Positions 18,870 through 28,231 are shown, counted from the first letter of the stretch. The stretch: 64,000 nucleotides of DNA from Mycolicibacterium sp. GF69 (GCF_003284965.1 NZ_QMEW01000005.1:161132-225131), one strand, 5' to 3'. Made by a program: numbers and translations. Notes: a model not told the origin generated them from the letters alone.

Positions 18870-19859
18870 TTACAGGTGGTGCTTGTAGGAGTCGTAGTCC
18901 GCGTCGGGCTCACCCGTCGGCCGGAAGTAGTCGATGTTGTCGATACCCAGCCCCCACTGCTCGCGGGGCTTCCACACGGCCTGCACCCGCATACCCATCC
19001 GGACATCGGCCGGGTCGATCTCGGTGACCAGATGCAGGAACGGAATGTCGGCCCCGTCGAGCAGCACGTACGCGGCGACATACGGCGGCTTGATCCGCTG
19101 GCCGGAAAACGGGATGTTGATGATCGCGAACGTGGTGACCGTGCCCTTGTCGGGCAGCTCGACGAACTGGTCGAGCTCCAGACCCGTAGCGGGATCGGCT
19201 TCTTTGGGCGGGAAATAAACCTTGCCGCCATCCCCGGTACGCGCCCCGAGCAGCTTGCCCTCCTCGAGCGCCTTGAGGAACGTAGTCTCGGGCAGCGATG
19301 CGGTGTGCTGGATCTCGATCATCGACGGCGTCACCTGGATCTTGACCGGCTCGCGATCGTCGGGTTCGCCCGCCGGCTCCTCTTCGTCACCGAGTGCGAA
19401 GTACGCGATGTCGGTGATGGCGCCGACAGGCTCGTCGACCCAGTGCGCGTGCACCCGGGCGCCCGTGCTGATCTCCTCCGACGATGGTGCCGCGACCGCG
19501 TGCAGCAGCGTGGTGTCCGCCCCGTCGAGTTTGATCAGCGCCCACGCGAACGGGCGGTCCAACGGCTGGCCCTCCAGCGGCGTCGACTGCCAGGTCCACG
19601 ACACCACGGTGCCGACGCTGCTGACAGGTACAACCTCGGTCAGCGCCTCGTAGGTCACCGGGTCATACTCAGCGGGCGGCACGTACACCCGCCCGTCGGA
19701 ACCGCGCACGCCGACGATGCGTCGCTCGCGTAGGGCGGTGAAGAACTGGGACAGGAGTGGTCCGACTGAACGGGTGTAGTCGAATGAGAGTTTCAGCGGG
19801 GCTGAAAGCGGGCGCTCATGGCGATCGATCTGCACCGGGCTGCCTTGGCTGGTGGTCAC
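18870..19859 (-). CDS. Tandem DUF35-like OB-fold protein (Rv3521-like)
   Basis: The 329-residue protein appears to hold two copies of the DUF35/OB-fold unit (about 25-150 and 185-310). Each has a helix (FFTALRERRIVGVRG; FLKALEEGKLLGARTG), a Tyr-Val/Phe-Pro-Pro strand (VYVPP; VYFPP) and an OB barrel with an HLVTEI/HAVAAP strand. I see no cysteine at all, so the usual DUF35 zinc ribbon is absent. DUF35 proteins deliver acyl-CoA and form complexes with thiolase-fold aldolases, as ChsH2 does with Ltp2. This gene heads the operon with ltp4 and ltp3, so that role fits. The start is GTG, 9 bp from the KstR box, and possibly leaderless. Confidence 0.8.
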   Translation of the reverse strand: MTTSQGSPVQIDRHERPLSAPLKLSFDYTRSVGPLLSQFFTALRERRIVGVRGSDGRVYVPPAEYDPVTYEALTEVVPVSSVGTVVSWTWQSTPLEGQPLDRPFAWALIKLDGADTTLLHAVAAPSSEEISTGARVHAHWVDEPVGAITDIAYFALGDEEEPAGEPDDREPVKIQVTPSMIEIQHTASLPETTFLKALEEGKLLGARTGDGGKVYFPPKEADPATGLELDQFVELPDKGTVTTFAIINIPFSGQRIKPPYVAAYVLLDGADIPFLHLVTEIDPADVRMGMRVQAVWKPREQWGLGIDNIDYFRPTGEPDADYDSYKHHL

Positions 19860-19868
19860 GGCATCGAG

Positions 19869-19882
19869 TAGAACAGGTTCTA
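19869..19882. promoter_or_regulatory. KstR operator, bidirectional
   Basis: TAGAACAGGTTCTA matches TnnAACnnGTTnnA. It lies 9 bp from the leftward GTG of the OB-fold gene and 35 bp from the rightward GTG of the LLM gene. It should govern both the ltp4-ltp3 operon and the LLM/ADC-like/cyp142 genes. Confidence 0.85.
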
Positions 19883-19917
19883 ACTATGGTTTCAAGAACG
19901 GGTGTGGAGGTAGCGCG

Positions 19918-20958
19918 GTGAAGCTGGGCCTGCAACTGGGATATTGGGGCGCCCAACCGCCCGAAAACCACGCCGAACTGGTCGCCGCCGCCGAGGAGGC
20001 CGGCTTCGACACCGTCTTCACCGCCGAGGCGTGGGGTTCGGACGCTTACACGCCGCTGGCCTGGTGGGGCCGCGAAACCACCCGGATGCGGTTGGGTACG
20101 TCGGTGATCCAGCTGTCGGCACGCACCCCCACCGCCTGCGCGATGGCGGCGCTGACGCTCGACCACCTTTCGGGAGGCAGGCACGTGCTCGGCTTGGGCG
20201 TGTCCGGGCCGCAGGTGGTCGAGGGCTGGTACGGCGCCAAGTTCCCCAAGCCCCTGGCTCGAACGCGCGAGTACATCGACATCCTGCGCCAGGTGTGGGC
20301 GCGCGAGGCGCCGGTGCGCAGCGACGGTCCGCACTATCCGCTGCCGCTGTCCGGCGAGGGCACGACCGGGCTGGGTAAGAACCTCAAGCCGATCACGCAT
20401 CCGTTGCGCCGCGACATCCCGGTCATGCTGGGGGCGGAGGGTCCCAAGAACGTCGCGCTCGCCGCGGAGATCTGCGACGGCTGGCTGCCGATCTTCTACT
20501 CCCCGCGCATCGCCAACATGTACAACGAGTGGCTCGACGAGGGGTTCGCCCGGCCCGGTGCGCGCCGCAGCCGCGAGGACTTCGAGATCTGCGCGACGGC
20601 GCAGGTGGTCGTCACCGACGACCGTCCCGCGATCATGGAGCTGATGAAGCCGCATCTGGCGCTGTACATGGGCGGCATGGGCGCCGAGGACACCAACTTC
20701 CACGCCGACGTCTACCGCCGGATGGGCTACGCGGAGGTCGTCGACGACGTCACCAAGCTGTTCCGCTCCGGACGAGAGGACGGAAAAGAGCAAGCGGCCA
20801 AGATCATCCCCGACGAGTTGGTCGACGACTCTGCGATCGTCGGCGACCTCGCATACGTCCAGGAGCAGATCAAGGCCTGGGAGGCCGCGGGCGTCACGAT
20901 GATGGTCGTCGGCGCGCGTTCGCCCGAGCAGATCCGGGATCTCGCCGCGCTGGTGTAG
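19918..20958 (+). CDS. LLM-class F420-dependent oxidoreductase (Rv3520c-like)
   Basis: The 346-residue LLM enzyme begins at GTG with gtggagg about 8 nt upstream. Its N-terminus KLGLQLGYWGAQPP and the later LGLGVSGPQVVEGWYG (about 99-114) and VMLGAEGPKNVALAAEICDGW (split) are typical of the F420-dependent luciferase-like barrel. Length and position agree with Rv3520c (347 residues). It is under a KstR box, which points to sterol catabolism; deazaflavin-dependent redox chemistry on an acyl-CoA or steroid is likely but not shown. It is 55% longer in its C-terminal region than short LLM forms because of an extra helical segment around MGGMGAEDTNFHADVYRR. Confidence 0.83.
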   Translation: MKLGLQLGYWGAQPPENHAELVAAAEEAGFDTVFTAEAWGSDAYTPLAWWGRETTRMRLGTSVIQLSARTPTACAMAALTLDHLSGGRHVLGLGVSGPQVVEGWYGAKFPKPLARTREYIDILRQVWAREAPVRSDGPHYPLPLSGEGTTGLGKNLKPITHPLRRDIPVMLGAEGPKNVALAAEICDGWLPIFYSPRIANMYNEWLDEGFARPGARRSREDFEICATAQVVVTDDRPAIMELMKPHLALYMGGMGAEDTNFHADVYRRMGYAEVVDDVTKLFRSGREDGKEQAAKIIPDELVDDSAIVGDLAYVQEQIKAWEAAGVTMMVVGARSPEQIRDLAALV

Positions 20959-20970
20959 AGCGCGGGCTCG

Positions 20971-21003
20971 CGAGTAGACACTTCCTTGCTAGTTGTCTAC
21001 TCG
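20971..21003. repeat. 10-bp inverted repeat between LLM and ADC-like genes
   Basis: cgagtagaca (20971-20980) and tgtctactcg (20994-21003) are perfect arms with a 13-nt loop. The repeat starts 13 bp after the LLM stop and ends 18 bp before the next ATG. It could attenuate or end the LLM transcript, or act as an operator for the following gene. Confidence 0.55.
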
Positions 21004-21021
21004 GCGTTCTAGATTGACGCG

Positions 21022-21741
21022 ATGACCCAGCACACCATCGCAGGCACGGTCCTGACCATGCCGGTGCAGATCCGCAAGGCGCACCAGCACATGGCGATGT
21101 TCTCCGTGGACGCCGACGCCGCGCAGCGCATGATCGACTACAGCGGCCTGAAGGTCTGCCGGTTCCTGCCGGGCCGTGCGGTCGTGGTGCTGATGTTGAT
21201 GCGTTACGAGGACGGGGACCTGGGCCAGTACTACGAGTACGGCACGAACGTGATGGTGAACCCGCCCGGTTCGACGGCGACCGGCCCGCGGGCCATGCGG
21301 GACGCGGGTGCGTTCATCCACCACCTGCCGGTCGACCAGGCGTTCACCCTGGAAGCCGGAACCAAGATCTGGGGTTATCCGAAAGTCATGTCGGAGTTCA
21401 CCATTCGTGACGGCCACACGTACTCGTTCGACGTCACGATCGACGGCCAGTTCGCGGTCGGCATGGATTTTTCGCCGGGGCTGCGGATTCCGGCGGCGTT
21501 CACGTCGAAACCACAGGCCCACCCCACCTACTCGTGTCGCGACGGCGTGCTGCGCCGGACGATGGGGGAGATGAAACTGAGCGACGTGCGCTACCGGCCG
21601 GGCGGCGCCCGGGTCCGGCTCGGTGAACATCCTTACGCAAAGGAACTGGCCTCGTTAGGCTTTCCCAAACGCGCGTTGATCTCCAGTTCGGCTGGAAACG
21701 TGGAGATGTCGTTCGCGGACGCAGAGGAGCTCCAAGCATGA
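21022..21741 (+). CDS. Acetoacetate-decarboxylase-like protein (Rv3519-like)
   Basis: The 239-residue protein resembles the acetoacetate decarboxylase superfamily. It has a central strand pattern FLPGRAVVVLMLMRYEDGDLG (split) and EYGTNVMVNPPG. It also has the segment LEAGTKIWGYPKVMSEF (about 112-128), where ADC proteins carry the Gly-Tyr-Pro-Lys motif with the Schiff-base Lys region. It matches Rv3519 in size and place, ahead of cyp142 with a 4-bp overlap (ATGA). The superfamily includes hydratase-aldolases as well as decarboxylases. Its role in sterol breakdown is unknown. Confidence 0.75.
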   Translation: MTQHTIAGTVLTMPVQIRKAHQHMAMFSVDADAAQRMIDYSGLKVCRFLPGRAVVVLMLMRYEDGDLGQYYEYGTNVMVNPPGSTATGPRAMRDAGAFIHHLPVDQAFTLEAGTKIWGYPKVMSEFTIRDGHTYSFDVTIDGQFAVGMDFSPGLRIPAAFTSKPQAHPTYSCRDGVLRRTMGEMKLSDVRYRPGGARVRLGEHPYAKELASLGFPKRALISSSAGNVEMSFADAEELQA

Positions 21742-22952
21742 CAACAGCGACCCCGGCGCAGACCAAACCCGATGTGGACCTGACCGACGGCACGTTCTAC
21801 GCCGGCGATTCGCGGCCGGTCTACAAGTGGATGCGCGAGAACGAGCCGGTCTTCCGCGATCGCAATGGGTTGGCCGCCGCCGCAACCTATGCCGCGGTCA
21901 TCGAGGCCGAACGCAATCCCGAGTTGTTCTCCAACGCCGGTGGCATCCGCCCCGACCAGCCGGGTGTCGAGATGATGATCGAGATGGACGATCCGCAGCA
22001 CCTGCTGCGACGCAAACTCGTCAACTCCGGCTTCACCCGCAAGCGGGTCAAGGACCTCGAGGGATCGATCGAATCGTTGTGCGACACGTTGATCGACAAC
22101 GTGATCGAGCGCGGTGAGTGCGACTTCGTCTGGGACATCGCCGCACCGCTGCCGATGGCCGTCATCGGCGACATGCTCGGCGTCCGGCCCGAGGAACGGG
22201 AGATGTTCCTGCGGTGGTCCGACGACCTGGTCGGCGCGCTGAGCAGCACTGCGGACCCCGAGCAGTTCCAGCTGACGATGGACGCGTTCGCCGCCTACAC
22301 CGAGTACATGATGGGCATGATCGCCGCCCGCAAAGAGGCGCCGACCGATGACCTGGTCAGTGTGCTGGTGTATGCCGAGGTCGAGGGCGCCAAGCTCGAA
22401 GACCACCAGATCGTCACCGAGGTGCTGCTGCTGTTGATCGGCGGCGACGAGACCACCCGGCACACGCTCTCCGGTGGCACCCGACAACTGCTGTTGCACC
22501 CCGACCAGCATCGGCGGCTGGCCGGCGACCTGTCGTTGCTGCCCAACGCGATCGAGGAGATGCTGCGCTGGACGGCGCCGGTCAAGAACATGGCGCGAAC
22601 CATCACCGCCGACACCGAGTTTCACGGCACCGCCCTCAAGGAGGGCGAAAAGATGCTGCTGCTGTTCGAGTCGGCCAACTTCGACGATAAGGTGTTCGAC
22701 GAGCCCGACACCTTCGATATCGAGCGCTATCCCAACAACCACCTGGCATTCGGCTTCGGGACGCACTTCTGCCTGGGTAATCAACTCGCCCGTCTCGAGC
22801 TGTCGATCATGCAGACCAAACTGCTGCAGCGGCTGCCCGACCTGCGGTTGGCCTCAGGAGACGAATTGCCGTTGCGGCCCGCGAATTTCGTGTCCGGCTT
22901 GGAACGGATGCCGGTGGTGTTCACCCCGTCGGGGAAAGTGCTCGGTTCGTAG
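21738..22952 (+). CDS. cyp142: Cytochrome P450 CYP142, steroid C26/C27-hydroxylase
   Basis: The 404-residue soluble P450 carries the I-helix motif GGDETTR (about 235-241), the ExxR motif in EEMLR, and the haem loop FGFGTHFCLG with Cys345. Gene order (after an Rv3519-like gene and convergent with echA19) and the sequence identify CYP142. This enzyme oxidises the terminal methyl of cholesterol or cholestenone to the acid, with 26R stereochemistry, working beside CYP125. Electrons come from a ferredoxin such as FdxD and a reductase. The ATG overlaps the stop of the ADC-like gene. It ends 8 bp before a long inverted repeat. Confidence 0.9.
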   Translation: MTTATPAQTKPDVDLTDGTFYAGDSRPVYKWMRENEPVFRDRNGLAAAATYAAVIEAERNPELFSNAGGIRPDQPGVEMMIEMDDPQHLLRRKLVNSGFTRKRVKDLEGSIESLCDTLIDNVIERGECDFVWDIAAPLPMAVIGDMLGVRPEEREMFLRWSDDLVGALSSTADPEQFQLTMDAFAAYTEYMMGMIAARKEAPTDDLVSVLVYAEVEGAKLEDHQIVTEVLLLLIGGDETTRHTLSGGTRQLLLHPDQHRRLAGDLSLLPNAIEEMLRWTAPVKNMARTITADTEFHGTALKEGEKMLLLFESANFDDKVFDEPDTFDIERYPNNHLAFGFGTHFCLGNQLARLELSIMQTKLLQRLPDLRLASGDELPLRPANFVSGLERMPVVFTPSGKVLGS

Positions 22953-22960
22953 AACTCCAG

Positions 22961-23017
22961 TCCGATTGCAGTCACGCAGGGAAAGTGCGAGAAGCGGCCT
23001 GCGTGAGTGCAATCGGA
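22961..23017. terminator. 20-bp inverted repeat between convergent cyp142 and echA19
   Basis: Arms 22961-22980 (tccgattgcagtcacgcagg) and 22998-23017 pair at 19 of 20 positions around a 17-nt loop. It lies just past the cyp142 stop and 23 bp from the echA19 stop. A bidirectional terminator is the natural reading, although there is no T-tract. Its form is close to the 21-bp repeat at 3577-3634, but the sequence differs. Confidence 0.65.
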
Positions 23018-23039
23018 ACCGATTGCGGCGAGGCCGTGC

Positions 23040-23840
23040 CTACTTCATCTGGAAGTTCGGCGCGCGCTTCTCCTTGAACGCACGCGGGCCTTCCTTGGCG
23101 TCCTCGCTCAGGAACACCGGGATGCCGTTGGCGGTGTCGGGCTTGAACGCCTCTTCCTCGTGCATGCCCTCGGTCTCGCGGATCGTCTTGAGGATCGCCT
23201 GCACGGCCAGCGGCCCGTTGTTGTTGATCACCTCGGCGATCTCCAGCGCCTTGTCCAGCGCGGTACCGTCGGGCACGACGTAGCCGATCAACCCGTACTC
23301 CAACGCCTCGGTGGCGGTGATGTGGCGGCCGGTCAGCAGCAGATCGCACGCGATCGTGTACGGGATCTGGCGCACCAGGCGCACCGCGGAGCCACCCATC
23401 GGGTACAGGCTCCACTTGGCCTCGGAGATGCCGAACTTGGCGCTCTGGCCGGCGATGCGGATGTCGGTGCCCTGCAGGATCTCGGTGCCGCCGGCGATGG
23501 CCGGCCCCTCCACCGCGGCGATCAGCGGCTTCGTGAGCCGGCGGCCCTTCAGCAGCCCGTCGATGCGCGACGGGTCGTAGCTGCCGTCCTTGAACGAGTC
23601 GCCCGGCGGCTTGGCCGTCGCGGCCTTGAGGTCCATGCCGGCGCAGAAGTAGCCGCCGGCGCCGGTGAGGATGCAGGTGCGGATCTCGGGATCGTTGTCC
23701 ACCCGGTCCCAGGCGTCGACCATGATCGAGAGCATCTCGGTAGAAAGCGCGTTGCGGGCCTCGGGCCGGTTCAGCGTCAGGATCAGGGTGTGTCCGCGCT
23801 GCTCAATGAGGGCGTCGGGGCCCTTCTGGGGGTCAGTCAC
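23040..23840 (-). CDS. echA19: Steroid enoyl-CoA hydratase
   Basis: The 266-residue crotonase has both catalytic glutamates in place (AGGTEIL and FGISEAK, about residues 118-149), the oxyanion loop GYFCAGMDL, and the EKRAPNFQ C-terminus typical of EchA19. EchA19 hydrates the double bond of C24-C22 sterol side-chain enoyl-CoA esters during beta-oxidation. The start is GTG with ggaagg about 10 nt upstream. It diverges from fadD19 across a KstR box 44 bp away, the same arrangement as Rv3516/Rv3515c. Confidence 0.92.
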   Translation of the reverse strand: MTDPQKGPDALIEQRGHTLILTLNRPEARNALSTEMLSIMVDAWDRVDNDPEIRTCILTGAGGYFCAGMDLKAATAKPPGDSFKDGSYDPSRIDGLLKGRRLTKPLIAAVEGPAIAGGTEILQGTDIRIAGQSAKFGISEAKWSLYPMGGSAVRLVRQIPYTIACDLLLTGRHITATEALEYGLIGYVVPDGTALDKALEIAEVINNNGPLAVQAILKTIRETEGMHEEEAFKPDTANGIPVFLSEDAKEGPRAFKEKRAPNFQMK

Positions 23841-23884
23841 TGAGGTCCACCTTCCAGCGTCGATGCCACAGACTTGTCTGGAAA

Positions 23885-23898
23885 TGTAACACGTTCTA
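23885..23898. promoter_or_regulatory. KstR operator between echA19 and fadD19
   Basis: TGTAACACGTTCTA fits TnnAACnnGTTnnA. Its right end overlaps a likely -10 hexamer TAGTTT (23897-23902) placed 7 nt before the fadD19 GTG. Both divergent genes are expected to be repressed. Confidence 0.88.
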
Positions 23899-23909
23899 GT
23901 TTAGGTTCC

Positions 23910-25562
23910 GTGGCCCTGAACATCGCTGACCTCGCCGAGCACGCCATCGACGCCGTGCCAGACCGTGTCGCCCTCATCTGCGGCGACGACCAGTTGACCT
24001 ACGCCGAGTTGGAGGACCAGGCCAACCGGTTGGCCCACTACCTCATCGACCACGGGGTCAAGAAGGACGACAAGGTCGGACTGTACTGCCGCAACCGCAA
24101 CGAGATCGTCGTCGCGATGCTCGGCATCATCAAGGCCGGCGCCATCCTGGTCAACGTCAACTTCCGCTACGTCGAGGGCGAACTGAAGTACCTGTTCGAG
24201 AACTCCGACATGGTCGCGGTGGTACACGAACGCCGGTATGCCGACCGGGTCGCCAACGTGCTGCCCGAGACGCCGCTCGTCAAGACCGTCCTGGTGGTCG
24301 AGGACGGGTCCGATGACGACTTCGAGCGCTACGGCGGTGTCGAGTTCTACTCCGCTCTGGAACAGAGTTCGCCGGAGCGCGATTTCGGCCCGCGCAGCGA
24401 GGACGACATCTACCTGCTCTACACGGGCGGTACCACGGGCTTCCCCAAAGGGGTGATGTGGCGCCACGAGGACATCTACCGGGTCCTGTTCGGCGGCACC
24501 GATTTTGCGACGGGCGAGTTCGTCAAGGATGAACACGACTTGGCCAAGGCCGCCGCCGAGAACCCGCCGATGATCCGCTACCCGATCCCGCCGATGATCC
24601 ACGGCGCGACCCAGTCGGCGACCTGGATGTCGCTGTTCTCGGGCCAGACCACGGTCCTGGCACCGGAATTCGACGCCGACGAGGTCTGGCGGACCGTCGA
24701 GCAGCACAAGGTCAACCTGCTGTTCTTCACCGGCGACGCGATGGCGCGCCCGTTGCTCGACGCGCTGACCAAACTGCACGACGCCGGCCGCGCGCCCGAC
24801 CTGTCGGCGCTGTTCCTGCTCGCGAGCACGGCGGCGCTGTTCTCCACCAGCCTCAAGGAGAAGTTCCTCGAACTGCTGCCCAATCGGGTGATCACCGATT
24901 CGATCGGGTCCTCGGAGACCGGCTTCGGCGGAACCAGCATCGTGGCCAAGGGCCAGTCGCACACCGGCGGGCCGCGGGTGACGATCGATCAGCGCACGGT
25001 GGTGCTCGACGAGGACGGCAACGAGGTCAAGCCGGGGTCGGGCGTGCGCGGGCTGATCGCGAAGAAAGGCAACATTCCGGTCGGCTACTACAAGGACGAG
25101 AAGAAGACGGCCGAGACGTTCAAGACGTTCAACGGAATCCGCTACGCCATTCCCGGTGACTACGCGGAAGTGGAGGCCGACGGCACAGTCACGATGCTCG
25201 GCCGTGGTTCGCAGTCGATCAACAGCGGTGGCGAGAAGATCTATCCCGAAGAGGTCGAGGCCGCGCTCAAAGGACACCCGGACGTGTTCGACGCGCTCGT
25301 CGTCGGCGTGCCCGACGAACGCTACGGCCAGTGCGTCGCGGCCGTCGTGCACCGTCGTCCCGGCACCGAGCCGACGCTGGCCGACCTGGACTCGTTCGTG
25401 CGCCGCGAGATCGCGGGATACAAGGTGCCGCGCAAGATCTGGTGGGTCGACGAGATCCACCGCACACCGGCCGGTAAGCCGGATTACCGGTGGGCGAAGG
25501 ACACCACCGAGGAGCGGCCGGCAGACGATGCGCACGCCAACCATGTGGGCTCCACGTCGTGA
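23910..25562 (+). CDS. fadD19: Steroid-CoA ligase for C27/C26 side chains
   Basis: The 550-residue acyl-CoA synthetase has the AMP-binding motif YTGGTTGFPKG (about 171-181). A conserved SSETGFGGTS motif follows, and the C-terminal Lys domain ends GKPDYRWAK. The N-terminus ALNIADLAEHAIDAVPDR is that of FadD19. It forms CoA thioesters of 3-oxo-cholest-4-en-26-oate and is essential for C24-branched sterols in Rhodococcus. The GTG at 23910 is preceded by no Shine-Dalgarno but by a -10-like TAGTTT at the right distance for leaderless initiation. Its stop overlaps the next GTG. Confidence 0.93.
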   Translation: MALNIADLAEHAIDAVPDRVALICGDDQLTYAELEDQANRLAHYLIDHGVKKDDKVGLYCRNRNEIVVAMLGIIKAGAILVNVNFRYVEGELKYLFENSDMVAVVHERRYADRVANVLPETPLVKTVLVVEDGSDDDFERYGGVEFYSALEQSSPERDFGPRSEDDIYLLYTGGTTGFPKGVMWRHEDIYRVLFGGTDFATGEFVKDEHDLAKAAAENPPMIRYPIPPMIHGATQSATWMSLFSGQTTVLAPEFDADEVWRTVEQHKVNLLFFTGDAMARPLLDALTKLHDAGRAPDLSALFLLASTAALFSTSLKEKFLELLPNRVITDSIGSSETGFGGTSIVAKGQSHTGGPRVTIDQRTVVLDEDGNEVKPGSGVRGLIAKKGNIPVGYYKDEKKTAETFKTFNGIRYAIPGDYAEVEADGTVTMLGRGSQSINSGGEKIYPEEVEAALKGHPDVFDALVVGVPDERYGQCVAAVVHRRPGTEPTLADLDSFVRREIAGYKVPRKIWWVDEIHRTPAGKPDYRWAKDTTEERPADDAHANHVGSTS

Positions 25563-26689
25563 CGGGAATGCGCACCGAGCTGTGTGACCGCTTCGGCATC
25601 GAGTACCCCATCTTCGTGTTCACGCCGTCGGAGAAGGTCGCCGCCGCGGTGAGCAAGGCGGGTGGGCTCGGCGTGCTGGGCTGTGTGCGGTTCAACGATG
25701 CCGACGACCTCGAGAACGTCCTGTGCTGGATGGACGAGAACACCGGCGGCAAGCCGTACGGCGTCGACGTCGTGATGCCTGCCAACGTGCCGCAGGAGGG
25801 CTCCGCGGGCGACATCGACAAGCTGATTCCCCAGACTCACCGTGACTTCGTCGCCAAAACGCTTGCCGATCTTGGTGTTCCGCCGTTGCCGGAAGACGGG
25901 GACCGCAACGAGGGTGTGCTTGGGTGGTTGCACTCGGTGGCGCGCTCACACGTCGACGTCGCGCTCAGGCACCCGATCAAGCTGATCGCCAACGCACTGG
26001 GTTCCCCGCCCAAGGACGTCATCGATCAGGTGCACGCCGCCGGGGTTCCGGTCGCGGCGCTGGCCGGTAGCGCCAAACACGCCCAGCGCCACGTCGACAA
26101 CGGCGTGGACATCGTGGTGGCGCAGGGCCATGAGGCCGGTGGGCACACCGGTGAGATCGGTTCGATGGTGCTCTGGCCGGAAATCGTCGATGCGCTTGAC
26201 GGTAAGGCCCCGGTGCTGGCGGCCGGCGGCATCGGAACAGGCCGACAGGTGGCCGCGGCGCTGGCGCTGGGAGCCTCCGGGGTGTGGGTGGGTTCGGCGT
26301 TCCTGACGGCGGCCGAATACGACCTCGGCTACCGCAAGCCCAGTGGCATCTCGACGATTCAGGAGGGGCTGCTGCGCGCCACGTCGGCCGACACTGTGCG
26401 CCGAAAGATCTACACCGGCAAGCCCGCCCGGCTGTTGAAGACCAAGTGGACCGAAGCCTGGGATGCCCCGGATGCGCCTGAGCCGCTGCCGATGCCGCTG
26501 CAGAACATCCTCGTCAGCGAGGCGCATCAGCGGATGAACGAGTCGGACAACCCCGACACCGTCGCGATGCCGGTGGGCCAGATCGTCGGCCGGATGAACG
26601 AGATCCGCCCGGTCGCCGACATCATCGCCGAGTTGGTGGACGGCTTCGACGAGGCGACCAAGCGTCTCGACGCGATCCGCGGGGATTGA
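25559..26689 (+). CDS. Nitronate monooxygenase family flavoprotein
   Basis: The 376-residue FMN protein has the 2-nitropropane-dioxygenase/NMO barrel with GGLGVLGCVRF (about 34-44). The catalytic-His motif is QGHEAGGHTGEIGSM (about 187-201), and the phosphate-binding AAGGIGTGRQVAAAL comes later. It oxidises alkyl nitronates in characterised members. The GTG overlaps the fadD19 stop (GTGA), so it is co-expressed with sterol activation. In this setting an enone or acyl-CoA-related redox role is possible, but I can only assign the family. An ATG 9 bp further in is an alternative start. Confidence 0.82.
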   Translation: MTGMRTELCDRFGIEYPIFVFTPSEKVAAAVSKAGGLGVLGCVRFNDADDLENVLCWMDENTGGKPYGVDVVMPANVPQEGSAGDIDKLIPQTHRDFVAKTLADLGVPPLPEDGDRNEGVLGWLHSVARSHVDVALRHPIKLIANALGSPPKDVIDQVHAAGVPVAALAGSAKHAQRHVDNGVDIVVAQGHEAGGHTGEIGSMVLWPEIVDALDGKAPVLAAGGIGTGRQVAAALALGASGVWVGSAFLTAAEYDLGYRKPSGISTIQEGLLRATSADTVRRKIYTGKPARLLKTKWTEAWDAPDAPEPLPMPLQNILVSEAHQRMNESDNPDTVAMPVGQIVGRMNEIRPVADIIAELVDGFDEATKRLDAIRGD

Positions 26690-26723
26690 TCAGCCCGACT
26701 GCCGGTCACACCGGGCCACCGCG

Positions 26724-28229
26724 TCAACGCGGGATCGGATACACCGCGTCGGCGCAGTCGGTGCCCTCGGCCGACAACTGGCGCTTGATCACCTTGAACG
26801 TCTCGGTTCGCGGCAGTGCCGAGCTGACACGGAGGAACGACGGCCATTGCTTCGGGCCGAGATCGGACTGGGCGGCCAGGAATTCGCGGAATGCCGCTGG
26901 ATCGACGGTGGCTCCTTCGGCGAGCGTGACCGCTGCCATGACCTGATCGCCGACATCGGACGCCGGTATCCCGTAGACCGCCACCTCGATCACGTCGGGA
27001 TGGCGCAGCAGTACCCGCTCGATCGGTGCCGCGCCGAGGTTTTCGCCGTCCACCCGCATCCAGTCGCCGAGCCTTCCGGCGAAGTAGACGTAGCCGTCCT
27101 CGTCGCGGTACGCCAGGTCGCCGCTGTGGTACACGCCGCCGCGCATCCGCTCGGCGTCGGCGCCCGGATCGTTGTAGTAGCCCTCGAAACGCCCTGCGTT
27201 CGAGGTGTTCACGAGCTCACCGGTGACACCGGGCGGACACGGTTCTCCCGTGTCGACGTCGACGATCTCGGTGCCCGCCGGCAACGGCCCCAACGAACCA
27301 GGCGGGGTGTCGGGGGTGCGCGCGATCGCGATACCGCCCTCCGTGGACCCGAATCCGTCCATCACCGCCGTGCCGAATCGCTCGGCAAACCGCTCGATAT
27401 CGGCGGGCGCGCCCTCGTTGCCGTACACCGCGCGCAGCGGATTGTCCGCGTCGTCGGGCCGTTCCGGTGTCGCCAGGACATACGACAGCGGTTTGCCCAC
27501 ATAGTTGGCGTACGTCGCACCGAAGCGCCGGACATCGGGTAGGAACTGCGACGCAGAGAACTTGCGGCGCAACGCCAATGAACTCTGCGACGCCAGCGCC
27601 ACCGACCATCCGACCAGCACCGCGTTGGAGTGGAACAGCGGCATCGACACGTAGCAGACGTCGCTCGGGCCGAGGTCGAAGCGTTGTGTCATCGTCACAC
27701 CGGCGACCGCGACCTTGCCGTGACTGCATCTGACGGCCTTGGGATCGCCGCTGGTGCCCGACGTGTAGATCAGCATGAACAGGTCGCCCGGGTCGGCGTC
27801 GTGCACGACGACGGGTGCATCCGCGAAGGCCGCCACCTCTGCCGCCCACTGCGCGGAGTCGACGTCGACGTGGTCGATATCACCGACCACGTCGAGCGAC
27901 GCCGAATCGGCCAGCACCACTTGGCAGTCCGCATGATCGATGTCGCGCTGCAGCGCCGCACCCCGACGCACCGGGTTGAGCCCGACCGGAACGATGCCCG
28001 TCAACCCGGCGGCCACCAGCACCGCCGAGAAGAACGGCGTGTTCTGGAGCAACACCCCGACATGCGGCGGGCGGTCGGGATCGAGGCGTGCGCGCAACGC
28101 GGCGGCCACGGCGGCGCCGTGCCGTAGATGGTCACGCCAGGTGGTGAACGTGTCCTCGAAGTGCACCCCGCGATCGTCGACGTCGATCAGCGGCGTCAGT
28201 AGATCCGAGACCGTAGGCAGCCCGCTCAC
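26724..28229 (-). CDS. fadD17: Fatty/steroid acyl-CoA ligase FadD17-like
   Basis: The 501-residue adenylate-forming enzyme has the AMP motif YTSGTSGDPKAV (about 173-184), the GSTEGGIA motif and the DWMRVDGENL hinge (about 385-395). A C-terminal Lys lies in ETFKVIKRQL. Size and position directly downstream of fadE27/fadE26 agree with Rv3506. FadD17 activates C24-type steroid carboxylates after the first beta-oxidation round. The GTG at 28229 begins 2 nt after the fadE27 stop; a TTG overlapping that stop is the alternative. It converges with the NMO gene. Confidence 0.85.
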   Translation of the reverse strand: MSGLPTVSDLLTPLIDVDDRGVHFEDTFTTWRDHLRHGAAVAAALRARLDPDRPPHVGVLLQNTPFFSAVLVAAGLTGIVPVGLNPVRRGAALQRDIDHADCQVVLADSASLDVVGDIDHVDVDSAQWAAEVAAFADAPVVVHDADPGDLFMLIYTSGTSGDPKAVRCSHGKVAVAGVTMTQRFDLGPSDVCYVSMPLFHSNAVLVGWSVALASQSSLALRRKFSASQFLPDVRRFGATYANYVGKPLSYVLATPERPDDADNPLRAVYGNEGAPADIERFAERFGTAVMDGFGSTEGGIAIARTPDTPPGSLGPLPAGTEIVDVDTGEPCPPGVTGELVNTSNAGRFEGYYNDPGADAERMRGGVYHSGDLAYRDEDGYVYFAGRLGDWMRVDGENLGAAPIERVLLRHPDVIEVAVYGIPASDVGDQVMAAVTLAEGATVDPAAFREFLAAQSDLGPKQWPSFLRVSSALPRTETFKVIKRQLSAEGTDCADAVYPIPR

Positions 28230-28231
28230 GG

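Noticed and set aside
23901..25544. Long minus-strand frame opposite fadD19
   Set aside because: It is a shadow of fadD19 codon usage. FadD19 is certain from its motifs and synteny.
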